Shown here: piece by piece, positions 52,761 through 63,757 of the stretch
Layout: every line of letters begins with the position of its first letter
How positions within the stretch are numbered: the first letter of the stretch is position 1
Assembly: GCA_037951165.1 (NCBI GenBank)
Contig: JBBDHG010000031.1
Span: 372,001-436,000 of the forward strand
From: Lophius americanus
Lineage: Eukaryota > Chordata > Actinopteri > Lophiiformes > Lophiidae
Direction of reading: 5' to 3'
DNA length: 64,000 bases
Made by a program: the position numbers and the translations under genes
The notes under the pieces: model-generated
What the model saw: the letters and a program-made list of their open reading frames with translations, nothing else
The model's database searches: none
What the model was told of the DNA's origin: nothing

Positions 52761-55339
52761 AAACATGTTTTTCAGCTGGAGAGAGAAAAAAAAGTATAGT
52801 TGTTTTTTTTTTAAAAGCAAGGCTTAAGTGTATATAAGCTGCACCAGTCTTTGATTCCAATGCAGGGAGAGCAGAAGGGTGGAGGACCGCAACAGTGAAC
52901 GGGGCGCAGGATTGGGCCCCTTCACACAGATCGGGACGTTTAGCTGAAAGGTAGACGGGTGAGCTAACTCAAGATGTCTGCTGAACCTCAGGGAAGGAGG
53001 CAGTTCACAAGAAAGGGCGGGAAGAGTGAATGGAAACAAACGGATGGTGAATAAATGAGGTAATGTAATGGCATTCCGGGCCAGGATGAATGTGTAACGT
53101 CTGAGTTGCATTGATCAGAGTTACATTCAACAACAGACTGAAAGAAAATCTGCAAAATACAAAACAGAAAACAAACATTCTGCTTGGCAAGAGATATGAT
53201 ATAACCTACAGGAAAAAAATATGCTTCTATTGAAGGAAAAAAGACTTCCTCTAACACGTGATAGTCATGTTTCAAATATAAATAGTTACTGTTAATTATT
53301 AACACCATGATTGCATAATGCATATTTGATATTTACTGGGCAAATCAGTGTCATTAAATATTAAAGTCTGATGTAATTTCAGTGTAAATGAGTATTATTG
53401 CTGGACAGTCCAAGAACAAGTGTTCAAGGTTTAATATTAAATTCTGCATAATGTACATTTGATGAAACCGTTAGCAGGCTTTATTCAACAAACCGCCTAT
53501 TCTGAGAAGTAAATCTACATTTCAGGCAATTTTAGATGGCTAATTTGAATTGTTGTGATTGGATAATCTAAATCATCGTCGGAGCCGATGGTTGTCCACC
53601 TGTCCACTGTCTGGTTGTCAGTCATTGAACAGGAAGTCGGTGATGGACTGGGTTGTTTACTCTGAATTGGGATGTAGCTTTGTCAAGATAGGTGTGTCCA
53701 GCGTTATTTGGTTTTACCGACACTCTATATGAGTTAGATTTCCTGTCTTCTGCTAACACTAGCTCTTGATTGTGGCGTCTGAATTTCGATCATAGTCCCC
53801 CATCTTTCTTCTTCCTTCAGTCTTCTTCCTCTCCTCCCACTCATATTTTCCTTCCGCCAAGGTTGTGTTTTCACTCCAGGGCGTTTGTTTGTGAGCAAGA
53901 TGACGGAAAACCTACAGGACGGATTTGCATGAAACGGTACCCACAGGTAGGTTTCACAGGTTTCGTGTTTCGCGGCATTTAAAATCATAAATAATAAAAT
54001 AAGAACCCGTTTGGAGTAGTGACGTCACAATGTGGCAATCACCGCCTTTGTTTCTTCGATTCTTTTGATGTTACTTTGGGGGAGGGCTGGGGGCTCAGTG
54101 GGCTGAAGGGAGGCACTGAAGTGTAAGGCCAATGAGACGACAAGCTACTGAATACTCAGAGTTTGTCGGAGTTGTCGGTAGAATTAGAGGCTGGCAATAA
54201 CTCAGACATTAATGGAGAAATCTGCATGAATTTTTTCTTAATTTTGGGTAATGCTGTGCCTTGGTGAAGGATTGCGCTCTTTGATTGGTCCTTCTAGCTC
54301 ATGTGCACTAAAATTATTCAAACATTTCAAATTGAGGAATAGCTGTAAATTTACTAACACTAAACTAACACTTTAATTTGGTCGTCTTTCGATGTAACTT
54401 CCAGTAAGGAGTCAGTGAATGAGGAAGAGAGTCTGAAGTCTTGTGACTTTTTGAGCTATTTCTGAAAAGCTAAATTTGAAATGTAAATACTGCATGATAT
54501 ATTCAATACAGCACCTATTCTGACCATTACAACACAATAAAGGCCTAACAGCAGAACTGTCTTGTTCTGTCTCAAAGAAAAAGAGCATCAACTTCAAATT
54601 GAGGAGACAGCATGAGATCTTTGAGCTCCTTATCCTCAGAACAGAAGATGAGATCAACTGCCATGTAACAGGAAAGGTAAAAGATGGCGCTACTCTGTCA
54701 TTTACAAAGCACTCTACACCAAAACCCCAGAAGACACTGTGTTATACATCACATCTCTCTAGCTTGACATATTTGCAAAGAACACATTTATCTGCGCCTG
54801 AATTTCGTGAAACCGAACATCATGCGTTACCAGAAGTAGTTGAATGCATCTTAGCTAGCAAATTATTAAAAGGTGGCGCAATATCCTTCTCTATTTACAC
54901 AATTTGTTTTAATGACCAATCAGTAAGAAGTTATAACAATTTATTAGATTTCTTACATTTATATGACGCAGCACTGCAAGATATCAGTAACCAAACCACC
55001 AAATAATGGCCACGGCGCGTGTTCGGTCTCTTTTATAGCTAAACATGCATTTATATAGCTGAAGTTGGTGCATGGGTGAATTAACAAACAGCAATCACCC
55101 TTACAGTCTCTCACCACTTACAGCGTCACTCATTTTTGATTAACTAATAAAGACGAATACGGAAACAATCTGTTCATTTTACATATTTCTTGGACGTTCC
55201 CAAACCATTCTTCAAGCAAGACAAGGCAAATGTGTAAGGACTAGAGAAAATCGTGGAATATTCAGATAGTCATACAGTCATACATCTGTAATGGAATGGT
55301 GTAAAGAACTGTGAAAAACACAATAACAACCAGCTCTAT

Positions 55340-55357
55340 GCTGTCGGCCCCGACAGC
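55340..55357. other. Perfect 8-bp inverted repeat, 2-nt loop
   Basis: GCTGTCGGCCCCGACAGC is a GC-rich hairpin in otherwise AT-leaning intron. No T run follows, and a bacterial-type terminator would be meaningless here. Confidence 0.5.
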
Positions 55358-56113
55358 AAGGTTACATCCCGCAGAAGCCCTCAATCCACTGCATTGTACA
55401 AGCAATCCTTCTGACTGAACTCCTCAAATTAAATGTGAAGTTATTCTGAAATCGGTCCAACAGTTGAAAAATCAGGTCCCGAAAACATTTAGAGATAAAG
55501 CTCCCCCTGGAGTTAGAAATGTGTAAAAGACCTTTTGCCAATATCAATCCAGCTCTTCCTCACACCAACGTCTATGAAGGCATAAACATTTGCAAATGAT
55601 CCATACAATAGTTTTGGAGTTATCACTCAAACACAAAGAATGTGTTGTTTCCAGTTAATGTAACTGACATCTATATTGTGGCAAATGAAGGGAGTAATAA
55701 TGAGCCTTTTAATCCAATTCATTATAAACCTTATACTGCCCCATTCAAGAAAATGTAAGGACATGAAATTATAAGTCCATCAGTTCCCTCTTGAAAACCT
55801 GAAGTTAACCAGATAACAGCAGTCATATAAGACATCTCTGTTGTATATATTTCTTCAAAAAGACATATCAGTAATAGAATCTTATCTTCAGTTTGTAACA
55901 CTGAAGGATTGAGAAACGGAGGAAAGCTGGCCTTCAGTGTGAATTCATTATCTTTGGCTTGGCCCGCAAGCTGTTCGCTCAGATGTGCACAAAAAAAACA
56001 AAAAACAAAGTCTCAATGAGCCGATTCTAATTTACTTGAGGAGAGAGGAGGGCAAACCAGAACATTTCAGTGGGAAAGAAGAATTAAAATTGTTAGAGCA
56101 AGGAAGCGCTTAC

Positions 56114-56134
56114 CTCTTCTCGTAACTTTATCAG
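56114..56134 (-). CDS. vti1a: vti1a 21-nt neuronal microexon (LIKLREE)
   Basis: The minus strand reads CTGATAAAGTTACGAGAAGAG, seven codons giving LIKLREE. It sits between the acceptor GACGCAG and the strong donor GTAAGC. The size is a multiple of three and both ends are phase 0, so it can be skipped without a frameshift between the flanking exons. From established knowledge, Vti1a-beta, the brain-enriched mammalian isoform, carries exactly this seven-residue insert immediately before RAHLLDNTE. The insert extends the charged start of the SNARE helix. The match in residues, order, phase and splice sites makes the identification firm. Neuron-specific use in this species is inferred. The exon is far too short for ordinary reading-frame or similarity-based gene finding and is easily missed. 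Confidence 0.93.
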
Positions 56135-56203
56135 CTGCGTCAAGTGAGCAAAGGAAGAGGAGAGAGAAAAGATGGAGAGAGTGAAGGAGAGATTAAAAAA
56201 AAA
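56135..56203 (-). promoter_or_regulatory. vti1a: Splicing control region of the vti1a microexon
   Basis: Immediately upstream of the microexon (minus-strand sense) lies about 50 nt of almost pure pyrimidine, with CTCTCT, TCTTTTCT and TCCTTC runs. This is followed by TTTGCTCACTTGACGCAG. CU-rich tracts bind the repressor PTBP1. A UGC close to the acceptor, here at about -16 to -14, is the known SRRM4 (nSR100) contact in neuronal microexons. Function is inferred from position and motif. Confidence 0.6.
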
Positions 56204-56869
56204 CACCAGGAGAAACATTGGCAGGAGGAAGATCAGTCATGTGGCTGGGTGCAGAATTAACCCTGACTATTTCTCCGCTTGCATGTTTGGTGTTCAGAAA
56301 TCACAAGACAAACACATTAAACGAACCTAAACGCGCCGCTCGGGCTGACTTTTCTTTCTGTCTTTTTGGAACAAACAAAGATCAAGTCCTGGCGCTGTCA
56401 CATTAAAGAGCGAGAGGGAACTTGCAATATCAAGTAGCATTATCAGCCGAGGCACATCAGGAACGCTGATGCGGCGGGAGGAATGAGTCAAATGTACTCT
56501 TAAATGTTGTGTAAAAACACATTTCTGTCATTCGTGGGGGATTCTCTGCAAAGACACGCGTGAGCCCTTTGCAGCGGAGAAATGCTGAGCCAATCCATTT
56601 GTAGCTCTGTTTATCAATGCCGTCAATACCTGGTGTACCTCTGGAAGGAAAAAGAAAAAAAAGGTGCCTGCTGATTACATTATGTGTGGAAGAGCCTTGT
56701 GAGACCGTACATACATGCATGCATACATACAGCGGGGCTTATTATTGGGACAGCCACAGATCATGAAAAATGAATCTTAGCATAGCTATACATTTTTGAT
56801 GAAAGAGAATGGCAAATTTAAAGTGAAGTAAATAAGAAATGCTCGTCCTATTCCCCCGTCCTGGAAAAT

Positions 56870-57240
56870 CCCGCGTTCCTGATCATGAATGAGACGTTTG
56901 AGGGAGGGCAGCGGTCCCGTTTGCCATTAATTAATTGCCTAATCACAATTAAAAAAAAGGTTGCTTCCCTCGCCTGCTTTTTAAGTGAGGCCGTGGATCA
57001 GCGTGGGAATTTCGCACGTTTGGAAGCTAAAAGGAGGGAAGGAAAAATGTCTTGACTGGCGAGCCTGTTAGAGGTGATTTGTTTTTTAAATCTCTTGGCA
57101 GACATTAAAGGTTGGCACATCTGAAGGGAGTCTCAGGGCCAGTTGTGCTTCGGCTGTTTATGCGGACTGGAAATATTTCATTTCTTGTTTAAGGGCGGGG
57201 TTTAAAAATGGAGCTGCTGCGGGTCAGAAAAAGACATCTT
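56870..57240. promoter_or_regulatory. Candidate conserved non-coding element
   Basis: CCATTAATTAATTGCCTAAT and CACAATTA (homeodomain sites) lead into complex sequence with TGGGAATTTCGCACGTTTGG and CATTAAAGGTTGGCACATC. It lies 0.75-1.1 kb upstream (vti1a sense) of the microexon and just before the tandem array. Confidence 0.3.
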
Positions 57241-57384
57241 TGTGTTGTGATAAATCCAAACACGTGACTAATAGGAAAAAAAGAAACTGTTGGCTCCTTC
57301 TATAGCAGAATAAATGAAAGCTTTAACATTTAGCACAGGCATTTTATTCATTTCTGTCCTCTATTTGTCCCTAATGTAATAATG

Positions 57385-58650
57385 AACACCAGGGGAATCT
57401 ATAAATATAAAGGCTCTAGCATCTCTTCATGTTCTTTTAGGGACACTTCCTGTCGGATTCGCCGTTTCGAGCAGCCAAAAACACAAATTAGGCATAAAAA
57501 CATGCGCCACAACATTGCAGGAAATATCTCACACATGGGAATTAAGAAGTATGAATGCATATTTTTCTGATGATTGACTGATTGATGAGGAATCTATAGA
57601 TTTAGGGGCTTAAGAATCCCCTCCTGTTGTTTCGGAGGTATCTCAGTCTGATCTCCTTTTGCAACAATCAAAAAATATCACAGTGCATCACAACACAGCA
57701 GGAAATATCTGTGACATGGGTGCTTAAGAAGTATCAATGCATATTTTTGGGAAGAAAAAAAAAAACGCTCTAGTCCTTAATAAAATCAGGAGGAACGTAT
57801 ATATATAGTTTTCCCTAATTTTCTGTTACAAGTATCTCAGCAAAATCTGTAGTATGGGAGCTAAACAATCATAAAGGCCTTTTCTCTCTGGGAAAACATT
57901 TCTTTTCCTGGTACGTTCAGGAGGAATCTATGAATCCAAGTGTTGCAGCATCTCCTCCAGCTCTTTCAGAAGCATCAAAAAGGTACTTCCTGTCTTCCTT
58001 TAGAAGCAGTCACAAAAAATAAAACCGTGCATGAAAATATAGCAGGAAGAATCTGTAACGTGGGAGCTAAAGATGTTATACGCCATTATTTTAAAAATAA
58101 AAAACTTTCTTATCCGTATATAAAATCAGGAGGAATGTAAATGTGGATGCTGCATGTGTCACAGGATTTCCCTTTGTCTGTCAGAACCATGTCAGTGGTA
58201 CTTCCTGTCTGATTTCCTGTGGTAGCAGTATCTGTACTATCTGTAGTAAGGGGAAGTAAAAATTCTTATTTTACTGGAAAGTGTTCTTTTCAATGATAAA
58301 ATCAGAACAAATCTATAAACGGGCAGCTGCATCTCCTCCTGTTCTTTTAGAAGAATCTCAGAAATTTCCTGTTCTGACTTCTTTTGTAGTAATATCAGTA
58401 ACATCTGTAGTACGGGAGCTATAGTATAAATTCATACCTTCTAAAATAAAGATTTGCCTTCCCAATAAATTCAGGAGAAATCTGTGAATCTAAGTGAGGC
58501 AGCAGCTCCTCCTGACCTTTAAGAAGCATCTTTGACGTGTTCCTGTCTGACTCCTCTCTGCTGACAAAATCTGTAACATGGGAGTTAAAGATGTATAAAT
58601 GCATATTTTGATTTGAGAGACTTCTTTGTCTCGAAAACGTCTGCGGCAAT
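57385..58650. repeat. Degenerate tandem repeat, about seven units of 130-210 bp
   Basis: Recurrent block order is AAAATCAGGAGGAATCTATG, AGCATCTCCTCCTGTTCTTT, AGAAGCATC, TACTTCCTGTCTGA, TTCCTTTTGTAGCAGTCA, AGCAGGAAATATCTGTAACA, TGGGAGCTAAAGATGTAT and AATGCATATTTT. Unit starts are near 57391, 57587, 57788, 57918, 58128, 58300 and 58471. Several units carry ACTTCCTGT, an ETS-type site. The array lies in the intron just upstream of the vti1a microexon. Confidence 0.8.
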
Positions 58651-58799
58651 AAGACGCGCTTCAGGGCGAAAACTGTCTCCTCTACCATAAGCAGCGGCTC
58701 CCTGCCAAGAATGTATTATTGAAGAGGCCAAAGTTTAAAAGTACACTTTAAAAAAAAAAAAGAAAAGCTGTGCGATCCCTCGCCCCAGCTCCGCCACCA

Positions 58800-59090
58800 G
58801 TCAATGGCCACCAAACAAAACTTGTTCCAGCTCATTTGTGCCGCCCGGCTGATTGCACGTCCTCGAGGAGGATTTGTTAAGACTATGCAAGGGGGCATGT
58901 GGAGCGGCGGTTTCTTCCCTGTTTGGCTTTATATCTTCTTTGTGGAGCCGGCGATGTTGGATGCGTCGCTCAACAGATACAGGGCGGTAAACACACAACA
59001 TTGTAAATGTTATAATTACTCCTGCATGAGCGCCTTTTCCCTGTGTTTTTGTGATGCCAGCCAGCCATTCAAAATTGCACGGCTGCAATT
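58800..59090. promoter_or_regulatory. Candidate conserved non-coding element
   Basis: Complex sequence with CTGATTGCACGTCCTCGAGG, ACATTGTAAATGTTATAATT and CCATTCAAAATTGCACGGC lies between the tandem array and poly-T tracts. Both strands have fortuitous open frames without recognisable homology. Confidence 0.3.
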
Positions 59091-60059
59091 TTTTTTTTCT
59101 TTCTGTTATGATAATCAGCCATTTTTCTTCCCCCCCCCCCAACAAAAGATTTTTTTTTTTTTTTATCCAATATGGAATTCGATACAAGTGGTAATCTACT
59201 GCCTTTGTAGCCTGTAAAATCTGGTCGCTGCCGGCTCAAACCAGCACAATCTCTTGTGGCCAAGCCTTCTGCTGTGACTGAAATCGAAACTATTCCGTAC
59301 AGCGTAGGTGTGTGAAAAATGTGTGTGTGTTGCATGGAGAGGGAACAGAAAGAAATAGTGCAACAGTAGCCTACCACATTATTAAAAAGGAGAAGAAAAA
59401 AAAAACGAGACCGATAGTGCCAATTCAGTCTCTGTCCACATACAGATAACGAATAAATGCCGAACTCTATTAAATCGTCCTTTAGCCATTATCGCAGGGC
59501 CAACACGCCATTTTCAGAACTTATGACGGCTGCCTATTTACTCTGCTATAAATCCTTTCCATGTAACCAACAGATTTGTGACTGGTAATGATCTGCTCAG
59601 CCGAGGCCATATGAAATGATCCTGACCTCTTTCAGATCGTCAGGAATTAAATTGACCGACTTGCCCCGGCCCCCACCATCTTTTCCCCACTCCTATCGCC
59701 GCCGTCTCGTTAGATTAGAAAAAACGAGGAGAAAAAAAAAACAAAAAACCCTGAAGTTCCGAGTACTCCACTCACAGCAGGACGAGTGTTATCTGCACAA
59801 GTTTGAAAATGAAATGAGGTAAAATGTGGCACCTGGGAGGAAAAGGGGGAAAATGTATATCATCTATTCACTTTGCTTTTTGGTCCCAGCGTGATGTCTC
59901 TCTGACAACTTGGGTGTGGATTTTTGGATTTACTGTGTTATTTTATTTGGGTTTCACATCCAACACTGTTATTCATAATTATTACTTTATTTTCCACAAT
60001 TCATACATTTATAATGCCGGTTTTGAAACTATTTTGAGTCATTTTTTTGAAATGTAGGA

Positions 60060-60850
60060 GAGAGAGAATGAAATAAAAAAAAGAAGGACAATGTCACTGA
60101 ATTTTTTAATCACAATTAAAAAATACTTGAATTATTTATTTAAGTTTTTTAACAATATGTGAATCTGCTATTTTTCCTAATAACTGTACTTGAATACATT
60201 AAAGTTGAACATAATTGTGATGTTTTTTTAAGACTGCATAAGGCAATAAATTACCTTTAAATTATATGAGATAAATTTGATAATTACTCTAGTCTATTAT
60301 TAATTATTAGAATTATTTTCAAAAGCGCAAAAAAAATCTATTTCATTTTTTATTATAACTCTAAAAAATGAAATAATCAAAAACAATAAAGCATATCCCA
60401 GGATTTAGAGTGTATATTTTCAAAAAAACTATATGAAATATAGAATAAATGCGTATTTTTTCATTGATTTTAATGTTTTTTCCCAATATTTTTTTTTAAA
60501 GACATAAAGATGTAATAGTAATTCTATAAAGAGACATTTTATTATAACTTTTAGAGTACAATATGTATTTTCTATTGCCATTGATATATATATTTAATTC
60601 ATTATTTAATTCACTTTTATAAATATTTAGAACATACATGTGTTTTTATAAATTTCTTATAAATTTTTCCAACATTTAGAAATATATTTATAAAATCATA
60701 AACAATATAAACAATATAATACAATAACCCGATATAATCATAATTATTTCATCATTATTATATCTTAAATAAAACACAAACTCTATTCCATAAAAGTCAT
60801 TCTATACTGATGCATTTTATTTTCCAGCTATTTCCTTTCGGATGTGTAAA
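60060..60850. other. AT-rich block
   Basis: About 800 bp of very AT-rich, non-repetitive sequence with no coding signal. It is followed abruptly by more complex sequence at about 60900. Confidence 0.8.
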
Positions 60851-60939
60851 TTCTGGATTTACAAATATTAACTTTGAGATATTTTGAATGAATCTTTAAT
60901 AAAAAGGAAAATAAGATTTGAAATGCGGTGCCTTTTTCC

Positions 60940-61420
60940 CCCCAGCTCTTTCTCTTTTTTTCCTTGACAGGATTCTGACAGAACTCCTCACGAGTCTCAG
61001 ACGTGACATTTCTGACGGAGAATCTCCTTCCAACTTGAGCATAAAATGTCAGACTCACTTTTGTGTCTCGCTAATTTGCCGGGAATATGCATTTCAATTA
61101 CAGGCGGTGGCTCGCGATACATATGTTTGTAAGATGTGCGGTTCATGGGTCATCATTGAAATGGTAATGGGGAAATGATCAGAAAAAATAAAAAAAACTT
61201 TATTTAGCTTTGCTTAGCTTGGGAAAATCCTCTAAACATACTCGCATGAAGCACCGTGGGACTTAATGTGCAAATATGCATGTGGTGTTCATCTTTGTTT
61301 TTGCACATTTATTTGCATGTGGAGCAAATAGACGCGCTCCGTAACCCCGGCCAGTTGACAGCCGTCAGATTGTAAAGGCGATATATAATTAGTCAAAAGG
61401 CGCTTGGTCGGAGTTGAGAG
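60940..61420. promoter_or_regulatory. Candidate enhancer with octamer (POU) sites
   Basis: ATTTGCAT, a perfect octamer, is at 61311-61318. AATATGCATTTCAATTAC (61084) and GTGCAAATATGCATGTGG (61268) are related sites, and GCATGTGG occurs twice. TGACAG and TGACAT motifs lie at 60965-61010. It contrasts sharply with the AT-rich block to its left. Confidence 0.35.
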
Positions 61421-62088
61421 TGGCGTCGTGTGAGTGGCAGCTGTGAAGGTGAGGAATAGGTAAGAGCGTCTTAAATGTTACAACGCTGGGTGCTGGATCC
61501 GTTGGATGTGTCGCTGGTTATGATGCAGCTCTGCAGCCATTTTCCAAACGGCTTTAGATTATATATAACATATTCGGGCCGATTAAGATCACGTCTGCGG
61601 ATAATTGTTTTTGTTCCTTCGGCTGCGAGCGAATCTTTTTGTGACTGATGGCGAACGAGAATGTGTGCGTGTTCAGGCTCTTAGTATGCCGACGGACGAT
61701 CCTCAGAACATTGAGCATTTATTTTCAGATTAAAGGCTGGTATTTAAGTATTAAGGGAATAGAGTCATATTTTTCACAACGTGAGTGCCTGCGTCCGTTT
61801 GATTGTGAGTATTTAAAGACTGAGGTGTGTGTGCGTGTGGAGGGGGGTCTTGAGTCCAGCTGTGGGACAGCTTTTCGGTTTGATTGTGCAGACTCGGGTC
61901 CCATGCCCTGACCCCGGTCTCCGGCAGGCCAGCTTTGCATTAAACAGTATTCCTTCTGCATGACTTGGTCACAACACTGCAGCCTTTGCTGCTGGTGGCC
62001 CCTATGAGGGGCCTGCCACCTCACCCTGGGGGCCAGGCAGCCACCCACGCACTGTTGTGGTTTTTGGGGCCCGTGATTAGCACCTCAC

Positions 62089-62166
62089 CTGGTTCTCGGA
62101 GGAGGCGGCTTCATCCCCAAGGAGCTCGTTGCGCACCTCGTCGCTGTAGGCGATACGTGACCTTTT
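62089..62166 (-). CDS. vti1a: vti1a internal exon, linker before the SNARE motif
   Basis: Read on the minus strand, this 78-nt stretch translates without a stop as KRSRIAYSDEVRNELLGD followed by EAASSENQ. It matches about residues 89-114 of mammalian Vti1a, with three differences, all in the short acidic stretch near its end. The acceptor is a pyrimidine and C-rich tract ending in GCAG, and the donor is CAG|GTGAGG. The exon is phase 0 at both ends, so the next exon joins in frame. Vti1a is a tail-anchored Qb-SNARE that works with syntaxin-6, syntaxin-16 and VAMP4 in trans-Golgi and endosome fusion, and in a subset of synaptic vesicles. This exon joins the N-terminal Habc three-helix domain to the SNARE motif. 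The preceding exon, which should end in LETDF, was not found before base 64000. Confidence 0.95.
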
Positions 62167-62609
62167 CTGCGGGGGGGGGACAGAAAAGGAGAACACAAGT
62201 GTCTTAGTAGTGTTGTTGATGCAAAGAGGAAACAGGCATTTCTTAAACACGAGAGCCCCCTAATGGAAGTGGCTGACAAGTCAGAGTGAAAACAAGAGCG
62301 GCCCCCCTTGCACACCTTGCCCACTTAAACAAATATAAGTCGAGGGATGAAACAGCTCATCTGGTGTGCAGAGAGAGGCTGTAGAACGGGGGGGACAGGC
62401 GAGAGGGGACAGGGCCAGGGAGATGTATTATGAGGAAGTATTACTTGGCAGTGCTAAATTTTTTCTGGGGGCTGTCACCGCTGTCAGCCCACTGCAGTGG
62501 CAGCCTCTGTGATAACAGCGAAGCCGAGACTCAGACAGGGAATAATTCATCACCCATTGGTGGCCCATCGGATTTGGGGTTGCCTCTCTCTCTCTTTTCT
62601 CTCCGTCTC

Positions 62610-62611
<2 letters not shown>

Positions 62612-62653
<42 letters not shown>
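62612..62653 (+). repeat. (CA)n microsatellite
   Basis: About 21 CA units after a CT-rich tract, roughly 450 bp upstream (in vti1a sense) of the 78-nt exon's acceptor. Confidence 0.95.
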
Positions 62654-62655
<2 letters not shown>

Positions 62656-63600
62656 TCGCTTTCTCTTTCTGTCTCCAGATGGGCTGGAATAAGAGGGAAC
62701 ACCAAAAAGACATTTCACACACACTTCAGAGTGTGCCACCTCCGATTGTGGAAGAGTGGGCTGCCGTTGTACCGCTTGTTTACAGACGCCCGACCCGTGG
62801 AAAAACAGCCTCTTGGCGTGCCCTCTAAACTAAACACACAGCGCCAGGCAGACACACAACCGTGTTTACCCAGCCTCCTACACTTCCTCAGCCCCTCGCT
62901 TTGACAGGGTTTCTAGGTGGGCTGCAGGAGACGGGCAAAATCAAAGATCCGACGCGAGAATGGAAAAAAGCGCTTCCTCTCAAGACTCTCTCCGTTTTCT
63001 ATACTGGTAAAAAATAAAAAACAAAAACAGGGAGTAAGAAATAAATTAGATTTTTGGGGACAAGTTTGAGGAAGCTTTGGCGTTAAATCAAACCCGATCA
63101 GATCAAGTTTGATTCGAATAACGTTGGAACCAATCACAGTCCAGCTGCTTGGTTTGTTTTTGGTTCCCCTCTTCTAATGTGCAGCGGCGAGTGGAAGGAA
63201 AGTCATGGCTGATGTGATTTGGTTGTTGTTATCGGGGATGGCGGGGGCCACCGCAGTCCTCTGGAGTAATTACAGACGAGACGGAGGGCTTGATTGACCC
63301 GCAACACAAAACCCATTAGATAAAGAGAGCACCCAAACAATAGTGAACCGTGGGGACCTGAGCCGGCCACAGAACGCCCGCTGAGGGGGAAGAGAGAAAA
63401 TCGACAACGCACACGAGCCCCTCCAACACGAGGGGGCAAGATGTCAAATGTGCTGTGTAGTTTGGTACAATTATATCCTCATACCCAGGAGTGTTTGGGT
63501 CATTTAAATCAATGATTCTCATCACACAAGTCCTCAAAACAATATTTAGCTGTACTGTAAGAAAGGTGTATTGTGATTTTTTTATACAAATCAAATTTTA

Positions 63601-63636
<36 letters not shown>

Positions 63637-63757
63637 ACATATATATACATATAGATATACATATACATATATATATATCTATATATATAGATATAGATGT
63701 ATATATATATATATTTATGTATATATATGTATACATATAAACATATGTATATATAAG
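63601..63757. repeat. AT/ATAC satellite
   Basis: About 155 bp of TATATA with GTATAC and GATATA interruptions. It is self-complementary. Confidence 0.95.

Larger units (their letters stand above)
43860..56113 (-). other. vti1a: vti1a intron between the microexon and the SNARE exon
   Basis: This 12.25-kb intron runs from GTAAGC (56113-56108) to TTGCAG (43865-43860) on the minus strand. It carries an interspersed repeat at 46.9 kb, a hAT element at 49.9-51.1 kb and a repeat fragment at 51.2 kb. Two partial copies of an ATCCATCCAG-containing segment lie near 45770 and 46040. I recognise nothing in 44200-45350, 47150-48430, 51350-52620 or 52760-56100 beyond short simple-sequence tracts. Confidence 0.9.
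56135..62088 (-). other. vti1a: vti1a intron upstream of the microexon
   Basis: This 5.95-kb intron runs from GTGAGG (62088-62083) to the microexon acceptor. It contains the 57.4-58.6 kb degenerate tandem array, long T and A runs near 59.1 kb, a very AT-rich block at about 60050-60850 and several candidate regulatory stretches. No coding sequence was seen. Confidence 0.9.

Noticed and set aside
54599..55006. 135-codon open frame on the plus strand
   Set aside because: Reads like generic sequence with no known motif. It could be an old transposon fragment but no family feature supports that.
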